This document shows, one piece after another, positions 36,277 to 47,900 of a stretch of 64,000 bases of DNA. Position 1 is the stretch's first letter. Each line of letters opens with the position of its first letter. The translations under genes and the position numbers were made by a program. The DNA comes from Paralichthys olivaceus (lineage: Eukaryota; Chordata; Actinopteri; Pleuronectiformes; Paralichthyidae), in the NCBI RefSeq assembly GCF_024713975.1, contig NC_091115.1, forward strand, positions 175,001-239,000. The letters are read 5' to 3'. The notes below the pieces were generated by a model, which was not told the DNA's origin, made no database searches, and saw only the letters and a program-made list of their open reading frames with translations.

Positions 36277-36457
36277 CCACTCCACTGAGAGATGGAGTAC
36301 TACATTTCTGCAGGACACTTTTTGTACACTAGTACAAGTACTGTAGTTTATATTTTGCAGTACATATATATGTAATGTGTGTGTAACAGTACATATATGT
36401 AATGTGTGTAACAGTAACTGATCATGTGACTGATTAAAGATCTGCTGCTCACATTAA

Positions 36458-36503
36458 GAGGAGGAGCTAAATTTAGATCGTCCTCTAAATTTAGCTCCTC
36501 CTC
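36458..36503. repeat. Perfect 20-bp inverted repeat with 6-nt loop
   Basis: Arm gaggaggagctaaatttaga at 36458-36477, loop tcgtcc, and the exact complement at 36484-36503. No transposon ends are seen around it. Confidence 0.9.
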
Positions 36504-36550
36504 CTCCATTAATTACATCGATGATGTCTCAGACTAAAATTAACTTACTG

Positions 36551-36742
36551 ATGCTGGAGGAGGAGGAGGAGGAGGAAGAGGAGGAGGAAGGAACAGGAGG
36601 AGAAGGAGGAAGAGGAGGAGGAAGAGGAGTTGGAGGAGGAGGAAGAGGAGGAAAAAGGAACAGGAGGAGAAGGAGGAGGAGGAGGAGGAGGAGGAAGGAA
36701 CAGGAGGTGGAGGAAGAAGAGGAGGAGGAAGAGGAAACCTTT
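36551..36742. repeat. (GGA)n polypurine tract
   Basis: About 190 bp of almost pure purine, gga and gaa triplets. Polyglutamate and polyserine frames are artefacts. Mirror symmetry makes it a candidate triplex former. Confidence 0.95.
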
Positions 36743-36769
36743 TTTTCTCCACATTAAAATTCAAAATCT

Positions 36770-38018
36770 ATAAGTTTCTTCTTCTCGATGAAACCTTCAC
36801 GTGAGTGAATATCTACTGCCTCCTGCTGGATCCTGCTGGTAACTGCAGCGTTTCACTGACAAAATCTAAAAGTTTATTTTTATTTGTTTTATTTCTGAAA
36901 TTATTTATTATTATTTGTATCCTCTCATGTCCTGTTGAAGATAATTGTGATCAATTGTTATTTTTCTAATTATCACAATAAAATATAAATATTTGATTCT
37001 TTTTTTATTGAAACGTAAACTTCATGAATTTGCATTTTTTAATTTCTGCTTCAAAATGATCTAAATAAAACATACTGCATTTCTTCATTAGCATAATATT
37101 TATTTATCCAATTTACTTTATTAGACACATTAAAATGTATAATTTCGTATTTCTTACGAATTTGTTGATGTGTTTTGTGTCTGGATGCTTTATATGAATC
37201 TTATTTTTCTTGCAGATTAAATCTGAAGTTATTTCTTGTTGCTAGGCGTCTACTTCAAATCTGTCGACGTTAAATCAACCTCCGATTTAATGTTGATCTT
37301 AAATGTAAATATAATGTATCTCAGATTTATGTTTATCCATTTATACACTAAACACAAATGCTGGCATAAGAATCTGAGTGTAGCAGCTTTAACTTGCAGT
37401 AAGATGTTTATCATAATACAATTAATATAAGTTATTTAATTAATAACTCATATTTTTGTCAGCAGAACACAAACTCATCAAAATGAAAAGTGACAAGAAA
37501 TTATAGGAGAATGAGTCAGTAACCGAGCTGTCAGCTGACTTGTCAAGTGAGAACAGAGTCCTGCGTTCTGATTGGACGGAGATAAACTTCCTGTTTAGCC
37601 ACATGTTCATGTGGAAAGCCAAAAGTGTCGTAATTTTTCGCGTACCTCCTGTGTACTTTGTATGTTACTGGAGTATTCCCCACAAGGGGAAACCATAGAA
37701 CTCACATTGAATAAAACGTAAATTAAAAAAACATGGAGACCCTGGAGGTCATGTTCTGCCTCTACACTGCCCCCTACTGTTCATTTGTGTAAAATTGCAG
37801 ACACCATTAATTTCCGAGGATGTGCCCACCCGCCGCAGGATACGTCAGTTTGTCTCCGACCTATGGAAATAAGAACATTCTGTGGTTAACACCTGAATTC
37901 TGAGCCAGTGACGAAAAAACTGAAAAACCTGAAAACAAATTGTTAGAATTCATCCATCGAACCACTGGTTAGTTTTCATGAACTCAGAGAAAAGAGTTGG
38001 ATTGACGAGCAGCAGAAC
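36770..38018. other. AT-rich spacer downstream of flnc
   Basis: The sequence is low in GC with scattered short open frames. At 37680-37700 ttccccacaaggggaa is a short palindrome. No exon or known element is identified with confidence. Confidence 0.4.
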
Positions 38019-38024
38019 TTTAAT
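38019..38024 (-). terminator. flnc: Candidate polyadenylation signal of flnc (ATTAAA)
   Basis: TTTAAT on the plus strand reads ATTAAA, the commonest variant hexamer, on the minus strand about 445 nt after the flnc stop. I saw no AATAAA between it and the stop on that strand. Confidence 0.4.
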
Positions 38025-38468
38025 TCTTCCTGAAAACTGAACAAATCAAACTCATTCATATAAAATCACTAGAAAATCTCTTCACTCTGTAAATACGATG
38101 TTTTCATCATTCACACATTAAAGCGACTTCTCATGTGGTAAAAAACAAAAGTCTGTTTCTCGAAGATTCTCCTCGACAATAAGACCATTTTCTGTCAAAG
38201 AAAAAAAACGTCAGAGAATAAATAAAGCAGAGGATCAGGTTGTGTGAAGCTAACGCAGGTTCTCGTTGTTCACGCCAACACCAACCTCAACTGCTGATTC
38301 ATAATGACACAGTTGCCATAGAGACGTGAAGGTGAAACTGATGTGTTGCCATAGAGAGGGTAAAGGCAAAACTGTTACTGTAGCAACAGGAGACAGGACA
38401 GCGTAAATGAGTGTGAGACAGTCTCAGTGCATCGTGGCCGTTGGGAGACAGATGTGGCGAGTCCAGGT

Positions 38469-38940
38469 TCAGGGGACGGTGAAGTGGAACGGGCTCCCGG
38501 GGACGTTCTCGTCGCCCCACTTAACGATGAGGATGTAGCTGCCCTGTTCTTTGATGGTGTACGTGACGTTGTACATCCTGTTGCCCATGTGTTTGACGTA
38601 CACCTCTTCACAGGGCGTCTTCGGTCCGTGGACACCGACCATCAACATGTTGGTTCCTGCAGAGACAAAGTAGCAGCGTACCATGAACAGTTCTTACTTT
38701 GTATTTTGTTCCTCAGTTTTTTTCCGCCCTCACCTGCTTTACTGCAGTCGACCGTGAACGTGTTCTTCTGACCAACGAAGGCCTTCGATAGCCCGGCGCC
38801 TCTGGACACGACTTTAGTGGCATCTGAGGAGAATTTGGGTAAAGAGGCGAAGGCCCCGCCCATCATTGACGACTTGGTGACGGTTTCCACGAGAACGGAC
38901 GACGTCTCATGAAGACTGTGGCCGCCGGACAGACGAGGTC
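38469..38940 (-). other. flnc: flnc exons 45-46: hinge 2 and dimerisation repeat Ig24
   Basis: Exons 38734-38940 and 38469-38656. Hinge 2 reads [20 protein letters not shown], then [17 protein letters not shown]. Ig24 follows ([39 protein letters not shown]). The stop is TGA at 38471-38469. Confidence 0.95.
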
Positions 38941-41900
38941 CTAAAGAGAGATTTCAAAATCATGAGCATCAGAAGAACATGGAGGAGGTTCTGTGGTTTC
39001 TCAAGTTCTCAGGATTGTTTACAAAGTTCAACTGGTTCCTGATGTTGAATTCTTTTAGGAACATTTTGTGATGTGAAAATTGGGAACAAATTAAATACAG
39101 TGCTACGAGCTGCGTTCAGGTACGTGCTGCGTTCAGGTACGTGCTGCGTTCAGGTACTTGCTGCGTTCAGGTACGTGCTGCGATCAGGTAAGAGCTGCAT
39201 TCAGGTACGTGCTACGTTCAGGTACGTTCTGCGTTCAGGTACGTGCTACATTCAGGTACGTGCTGCGTTCAGGTACGAGCTGCGTTCAGGTACGTGCTAC
39301 GTTCAGGTACGTGCTGCGATCAGGTAAGAGATGCATTCAAGTACGTGCTGCGTTCAGGTACGAGCTGCGATCAGGTAAGAGATGCATTCAGGTACGTGCT
39401 GAGTTCAGGTACGTGCTACGTTCAGGTACGTGCTGCGATCAGGTAAGAGATGCATTCAAGTACGTGCTGCGTTCAGGTACGAGCTGCGATCAGGTAAGAG
39501 ATGCATTGAAGTACGTGCTGCGTTCAGGTACGAGCTGCGATCAGGTAAGAGATGCATTCAGGTACGAGCTGCATTCAGGTACGTGCTACGTTCAGGTACG
39601 TGCTGCGATCAGGTACGTGCTGCGTTCAGGTAAGAGCTGCATTCAGGTACGTGCTACGTTCAGGTACGTGCTGCGATCAGGTACGTGCTGCGTTCAGGTA
39701 CGTTCTGCGTTCAGGTACGTGCTACATTCAGGTACGTGCTGCGTTCAGGTACGAGCTGCGATCAGGTACGTGCTGCGTTCAGGTACGTGCTACGTTCAGG
39801 TACGTGCTGCGATCAGGTACGTGCTACGTTCAGGTACGTGCTGCGATCAGGTACGTGCTACGTTCAGGTACGTGCTGCGTTCAGGTACGTGCTACGTTCA
39901 GGTACGTGCTACGTTCAGGTACGTGCTGCGATCAGGTACGTGCTACGTTCAGGTACGAGCTGCGATCAGGTACGTGCTGCGTTCAGGTACGTGCTACGTT
40001 CAGGTACGTGCTGCGTTCAGGTACGTGCTACGTTCAGGTACGTGCTGCGATCAGGTACGTGCTACGTTCAGGTACGTGCTGCGTTCAGGTACGTGCTACG
40101 TTCAGGTACGTGCTGCGTTCAGGTACGTGCTACGTTCAGGTACGTGCTGCGATCAGGTATGTGCTGCGTTCAGGTAAGTGCTGCTTGATCCACCTGAGAC
40201 TTTGGCCTTGAAGGGACTTCCGACCACGTGACCACCTCCGTACTTGATGGAGATCAGGTAGTTTCCGGGGGCCATGGGTGTGTATGAGACCTTGTAGCCC
40301 TCAGCACTTTCCTGACAGTCCATCTTCACTTTGGACGGTCCGTCCACGGTCACCGACAGAGCTCCTGAGCCGGCGTTACATGTGTTCACGATAAACTCTG
40401 ATGCCACACCTGAGGGAGGAAACCAACACTGTTAAATATTCCTCACCAGCTAATCCAAGCTTTTAAAGTGAAGGAGGTTAAGGATCAAGTTTACCTGTGA
40501 CTCCTCCCTCCAGTCCCGGTCCGAAGGCAGACACCATACCAGGATCTCCCACCTGTCCCGGTTCTCCCACTCGGATCTTGAAGGGGCTGCCGGGGACGTG
40601 GCTGCCGTTAAAACGCACATCGATGGAGTGAACGCCGTTTTCTCTCGGGATGAACCTGATGGCGTGTTGATCTGTAGAAACAAAGACTGATTGTTCAAGA
40701 CTGAAGACAAATGTTCACACTGATTATTAACGTATCAGCGTTTTGTGTCGTCTGCATAGAGATGAACAGGATTCAGAGATGACGACATGTGACAGAACAG
40801 AAGTGGACTCAGACTGGAGCCTTGTGGAACTCCAGGTGGATTTTAAAAGGTTTCACCACTGTCCAGCTCGGTGATGTAACACTCCTCAACGGCTCCTGAC
40901 GGCGAGTGGATCTTAGCATCGATCAGACCTCTGGCTCCGTTCAGCTGCACAGAGAACGAGGCTTCCTGTCCGACCTTCAGACCCATTTCCTGAGAAACGT
41001 AAACGAGCAGGTTCAGATCAACAGAATCTCAGAGGGAACACATTTCATCTGGATCTATATGAATAATATCTGGAATCAATGAAGATGGACACAACATGAA
41101 TGAAAGATTTATTTTACAGCAAATATATATGAAAGTATTAAGTGAATATATTAGCTGTATATGAAAATGTAGATCATGTTTCTATATATTAATGATGGAT
41201 AAATATTATTAGACCTGGTGTAATAACTGTTTTTGTAGTTTGTGCGTGTGTGAGTTTAATAATTAGTCAAACCTTTGTCACTATCTTTACTAACACTAAC
41301 AAATATTAATCTTGATTTTTTAGTCTCATGAAGTTTTTCCATTCACCTCATGAATCTTTCATTAATAGTTTATCAGCCTTTTCATTTTTAGATGAAGCAC
41401 TTTGACATTTCGCTGAATAAATCAAGTTTGTGTGAATGTGGTTGAAATAGATAAAAGGTTTTTAATCGTCAGAGGTTAATTAAAGTTATAATACTTTAAT
41501 ATATTAAAGTTCGAGCAGATTCATTTACACACGCTCACAGAAACACTCATAAAAATCTATTCATAGAAAATCTGAATGTGGTGATTTAAAATAGCAGCTG
41601 ACGCATTCTCACCTGCAGGCTGGTGATGGTGAGGCGGCGAGCGTCGTCCGACAAAGTGGCAACGGGGACGATGAATGGAGAATCTGGGATGTGCTCGTCA
41701 TTGAATTTAATAGAAACCTCATAATCACCTGGAGAGACGAGAGAAAACTGTTGAATAACTTTGATATCGTTGTTATTTAATGACATTAAACCAGTCTTTG
41801 TTAACTAATGATGATAAATCATATGACATCATAATAACTGGACCAGTAACAAAAAATAATCTTAAAGTTGAAGGAAGATTTACTGCAAGTGAAGAACATT

Positions 41901-44900
41901 GTTCAGTCGTTTCATCTTGAATAAATTGTGTTATAATAGTAAGATTTTGTTTCTGCTGTTTTAAAGGCACAAATTATAAATAAAATATATATCATGAATT
42001 TAATGATCGGACTCTTTACTCTTATTAGTTTGGTTGTTTTTCAGAGAAGATTCAGATCAGATCACTGTGATGAACATTAGAGTTGGTTTTAAAATAAAAC
42101 TCAAACTCTGACTGTTTAAAGGAAATCAAACCTGAACGACTTGATTCTCACCAGGTTCCTGAACCACATAGGCGACGCCACAGGATCCGTCCTTCCTGTC
42201 TTCAAACGTGATCTCAGCTTTACTGGGTCCTTCAACAGCGATGGACAAACCTCCAGCTCCAGCTTCTCTGGTCCAGATACTGAACTCAGCTGAAACACAT
42301 TTAACCTCCGTCTTTATGTTCATGACACTTATTTTAACACATTATCCACCGTCTGCATCTAAGCCAACATAGAGAAGAAAGACAAAGTGGAGATGAATAG
42401 AAGACGAGATGTCTCCAGCTCACCTGGGATCCCGGCCACTCCTCGGTCCAGTCCGGTTCCTCCCGCTCGGACCTTGTGGGCCCCTCCCTCTCCCAGGGGC
42501 CCCACAGTGAACTGGAAGGGGCTCCCAGGAACATGTTGGCCCCGGTACTTAACGTTAACGGTGTGAGGGCCCATCTCCTGAGGGATGAACCGGACGCTGT
42601 AGGTGCTGTCTTCTCCTCTAATGATCTCCGCCTCCTCCGTCTTTCCTGCGGGACTCGTCACCTGAGCCGTCATTTCCTGGTTACCTGCCTCACCTGAGGG
42701 GGGAGGAGCCACAAAGAGAGACATGGGTCAGAAGACATGTTCGAAGCGACAGGACTCACACACTGGTTAATATCTTAAAGTGCAGTTCACAACGTCCATG
42801 AATAATAATAATAAACTTTATTTATAAAGCACCTTTCATACATAACATGCAAAATAAAATCAGAGAGGTGAAATAATAAAACACGTCAGCAATGAAACAA
42901 AGACTTTAAAATCTAAAAAATGTGAAGGGTATAAAAAGTGAGAAGATGAGATCAGATGAAGGAAAAGAGTCCAAGTACAAAATAGAATAAAAATAGGGAA
43001 TTAAATATATAAACTATAGATGTGTACAAATATATAAAATATAAGCTCTGGAATGAAAACATGAATGTGAAAACTAACAGAATCTTATATGATGAGGAAC
43101 CGTCCATGTTGGTTCAGAGGAAACAGAGGTCAGAGGTCACGCTGAGTTCAGGATGAACTGAAACAATCGTGGAGATAAAAGCTGGATTAAACGTGTCTCC
43201 GTTTCAGGATCTAACTTTTCAAACTGAGTATTCCAGGATAAAAACTTTTCTTTGTCTCAGACACAGTTTACACTCGTAAAGACGTTTTCAGAAACACATG
43301 TTCATTTCTCGTATTTGAGGAATGTTGCCTCCTCATTGGTCGACACACGTTTTTATGTATCGTCATGTTTCTTCTGCTGCAGCTGAAACTTTAGTGACGT
43401 TTACATCATGTGATTCTTTCTTCACTGAATCTGTTTCCTCTGAAACATTTAATTCTATTTGACAAGTTTTTAATCAACAACACATCAGATGAGAGAAAAT
43501 CAAACATGTTAAAATCACATGTTAATAAACCTGCATCAACAACATGTTAACGTGAGAAACGTTTCTACATGCAACACACACACTCACTCACACACTCACT
43601 CACTCACACACACACACACACACACTCACTCACACACTCACACACACACACACTCACACACACACACACACACACACCGTCCTGCAGTGGCGGTCTGCTG
43701 CCGCTGAACCCGCTCAGACTCTCGCGTCCCAGGAAGTCTCCGAACACGTCTCTGAAGGGGTCTCTTCCAACCTGCGTGCTCTCCTCCACACGGACCTCCC
43801 TCTTTGTCTCTCCTCCTCGGGTTTTGCTGATCTCCGTCCTCTCGGTGCGAGTGTACGTGTGACTGCTGCGGGTGAACGTCTGCGTCAGATGCTCCTGGTT
43901 CGACACCATCTGAAACCAGTTCCCTGTGACCAGCAGGAGGCAGCGTCGAGGAAACGAGGGGCAAACAGAAGGAGGTGAAGAGGAGGAAGAGATGGAGTGC
44001 ACAGGTTACAGATAGGAAGAGGAGGTTGATGTCACAGCTCACCTGGTATTTTCAGGTTGAGGTCACAGGTGCTGCCGACGGTGGCGATGGAGGACGCCTG
44101 GCGTTTCCTGGTGATGCTCTCCTTCATCCGCCCCTCACCAAACATCTTCACTGTGAACGGACTTCCTGTCGGGAAAGTTCACACTTCACCTGTCAATCAA
44201 AGTTCTCATGTCCGGAAAATAAACAAGGATTTCAAACTGAATCTGAGGAGAAATATTTCAATGAAGAAAAGTTTGAAGAACTCAAAAAGTTGAGTTTAAA
44301 CCAACGTCAACCTGGAAACAGAGAAAGTTGAAGCTTCTTTGTAAATTACACAGAAGTGACACCGGTACGTTTCCATGGAGACGTCATCGCTCCGTCTGTA
44401 CCTGGAACGTGTTGATCTGCGAACTTGATGTTGATGATGTAGTTTCCAGGTTCCGTGGGACAGTAGGTGACTTTACAGGTTCCGTCCTCCACGTCCTCAC
44501 AGTTAATGTCCACTTTACTGGGACCCTCGATGGACAGACCCAGACCTCCGTAACCTGCGAGACACAGAAGAAGAAAATGACTGACAGCTCCAGTGAACCT
44601 TGGACCAGTGGACGTGAGCAAACATCTGGAACAAGGTTTGACTGGTCACCTGCGTTCCTGGTGTCCACGATGAACTCGGACACCTCGAAGGTGTGTCCCT
44701 CCAGCAGCCCCTGACCGAAGACCTTCACCTTACTGGCGTCTCCGATCTCAGACTGACCCACCATGATCTTAAAGGGGCTGTTGGTCACATGTTTCCCGTT
44801 CTTCTTCACGCTGACCACATGTTCGCCCACTTCCTTTGGCGTGAACGAGATCCCTGCAGGAGAAAATCAAATGCACGAAGAGTCTTGAAAAGTTCCGAAT

Positions 44901-47900
44901 GACCACAGTTAACATGTGTATCGTTGTTTGTGTACTTTATGTTCACTGCTGACAACAAAAGATAACAACTTTACGTTCAGATTTCTCGGCAGCCTCATGA
45001 CCTGTTATGGGCATTGGTGGGCGTTTACAATGCTAACTAGGAAAAACCGACACGGTTTCAGCTTACGACCACGTGGTCTGCATCGACATAGAAGAACATA
45101 TGAGCGAACAAGTCTGCAGTTTGAGAACGTGTCATGAATCTGACAAAGGGTTTTCTTAGAAAGCTTCTTAAGAACAAAGTTTACTGAAACTTGGAAGAAG
45201 TTATTAGTGAATGAGGCCCAGCAACGTTAGCATAACCTGACCTCTGTGTCCAGTCTGTGTCCTGACCTCTGTGTGTCCAGTCTGTGTCCTGACCTCTGTG
45301 TCCTGACCTCTGTGTCCAGTCTGTGTCCTGACCTCTGTGTGTCCAGTCTGTGTCCTGACCTCTGTGTCCAGTCTGTGTCCTGACCTCTGTGTGTCCAGTC
45401 TGTGTCCTGACCTCTGTGTCCAGTCTGTGTCCTGACCTCTGTGTCCAGTCTGTGTCCAGTCTGTGTCCTGACCTCTGTGTCCTAACCTCTGTGTCCAGTC
45501 TGTGTCCTGACCTCTGTGTCCTGACCTCTGTGTGTCCAGTCTGTGTCCTGACCTCTGTGTCCTGACCTCTGTGTGTCCAGTCTGTGTCCTGACCTCTGTG
45601 TCCTGACCTCTGTGTGTCCAGTCTGTGTCCTGACCTCTGTGTCCTGACCTCTGTGTGTCCAGTCTGTGTCCTGACCTCTGTGTCCAGTCTGTGTCCTGAC
45701 CTCTGTGTGTCCAGTCTGTGTCCTGACCTCTGTGTCCAGTCTGTGTCCTGACCTCTGTGTGTCCAGTCTGTGTCCTGACCTCTGTGTGTCCAGTCTGTGT
45801 CCTGACCTCTGTGTGTCCAGTCTGTGTCCTGACCTGTGTCCAGTCTGTGTCCTGACCTCTAAAATGTTTAATGTGAAGGAAGTTGAATATTAAATCTAAA
45901 GCTGTCGGATGGTGATGATTCCTGATTCTATAAACCTGAGAAGCTAAAACCTGAAGGACAAATATCTGGACACATGAATATACGTCGTAGTCTCAGTCTT
46001 TGGAATCCTGGAGCGTGAGCAGGACGACTGACCGATGTGTCTGTTCGGAAGCCGCTTCAGCAAACACGGCTCCTCGTTTCCAGAAGGTGCTCCGATGGTC
46101 GCCGTCAGACTGCTCAGGTCCGTCTCCGTGATCTTCAATGAAACGTCTGTTGCCGTGCCAACGTTGAGTTGAGAAGTCCTCATAGAGTCGTCGCCTGTTG
46201 GTCAAACGCAGTTAATTTTAGTTTGTTGAAGAATTAATAAAGAAAAAAACTGAACCCTGAGGAACTCTGGGAAATACTTCAGTTGGGTTTCAGGATCAAA
46301 AGTGACGTCATGGATCATATCAGGTATCAAACAGACGTGTTGTTGATCATTCTTTTCAAAATTAAAGTGTTTTAATGTGATAGGAGTGAGAAGCTTTTAC
46401 TTTGAAACCTCACACAAAAGAACTTCTGAAAAGGACAAAATAAAGTTGATGGAACAAGAAAACACAGGAAGTGTTATAACCGGTGATCTTGGCGGTGAAG
46501 GGACTGCCGGGGATGTGTTTGTCGTCAAACTTGACGATGATGTTGTAGTCTCCAGGTGCAGTCGGCAGGTAGGACACGGTGCACGTCCCGTCTTTGTTGT
46601 CTTTACAGCTGATCTCAGCTTTAGACGGACCCTCCACAGCCAGAGAGAGACCCCCTGCAGAGACAGACTTCGTACATTCAGTCCAACGTTTCTCCTTCAA
46701 ACAGACTCTGTTAATGTGACGTCACCTTCGCCGGCGTCTTTAGTGACGATCGTGAACGTGGACGGTCGGTTCACGGTGCCATGGCTCAGACCCGGGCCGT
46801 ACGCTGTCACATGACCGCTGTTGATGGCATCAACGTAGAACTGAAGAGGACTTCCTGTGAAAACACCGGAACGAACACCAACAGTTTTATTCAAATGAAA
46901 ACACGACAGAGCTGAAGTCTGTTTTCATCCGGAGACAGAAACTGATTTGACTCGTGTGTTTCCACGTTATTTTTACCGGGGATGTGGTTTCTGTCGTATT
47001 TAATGTCCATCTCGTGCAGACCTCGTTCAGTTGGCGAGTATTTCACGGTGACGGTTCCGTCCTTGTTATCGGTGATGTGAGGGCAGGCGGTTCGACCAGA
47101 CGGCATCCGCACCTCACCTAAATAAAAAAAAATGAAAACACCACAGTTCCATCACGGTTGTTTTGTTCATTCAATAAAAACTTTATTAGTTTCTGATTTT
47201 GAAGTTTTCTGAAACAACACGTGGAACTGATTCTGTTACCAGGAGACTCATTTACATACAAATATATACATACATGTACAAATACATAAAAATCATTCTA
47301 ATGGACTACATTTTATTATCGTCAATATTACTCTTTAACAAATAATAACTTTTCTACTGTGATCTGATGAAGAAAAGATCGTATTTCTGCTCCATTCTGT
47401 AGGAAAGTGAAGCAAACTGTAGTAAAGTGAAGCGAGCTGCAGTAAAGTGAGCTGCAGTAAAGTGAAGCGAGCTAGCTGCAGTAAAGTGAGCTGCAGTAAA
47501 GTAGTAAAGTGAAGCGAGCTAGCTGCAGTAAAGTGAGCTGCAGTAAAGTGAAGCAAGCTAGCTGCAGTAAAGTGAAGCGAGCTAGCTGCAGTAAAGTGAG
47601 CTGCAGTAAAGTGAAGCGAGCTAGCTGCAGTAAAGTGAAGCGAGCTAGCTGCAGTAAAGTGAATCGAGCTAGCTGCAGTAAAGTGAAGCGAGCTAGCTGC
47701 AGTAAAGTGAAGCGAGCAAGCTGCAGTAAAGTGAAGCGAGCTAGCTGCAGTAAAGTGAAGCGAGCTGCAGTAAAAACGTTTGTTCTTCAGTGAACTGTTG
47801 AAGAGTCTCACCTGTGATTTCTCCTTTCTGCACCGTGAAGGGAATGACCAGACTGAAGGGGCGGAGCACCGGCTCCATCCTGTCCACAGGGCTGATGGGA

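Larger units (their letters stand above)
40194..44853 (-). other. flnc: flnc exons 35-44: Ig18 end to Ig23
   Basis: Exons: 44650-44853, 44402-44554, 44043-44165, 43678-43923, 42424-42693, 42152-42289, 41613-41728, 40857-40989, 40495-40671, 40194-40409. Exon 38 (43678-43923) is 246 nt, exactly 82 codons, and carries the filamin-C-specific Ig20 insert that docks Z-disc partners in mammals. Ig21 ([17 protein letters not shown]), Ig22 ([14 protein letters not shown]) and Ig23 ([14 protein letters not shown]) follow. Confidence 0.95.

Noticed and set aside
39073-40211. Frames of repeated RYVLRSGTC and CVQVRATF type on the plus strand
   Set aside because: They are artefacts of the 17-bp minisatellite in flnc intron 44; 17-bp units cycle through all frames.
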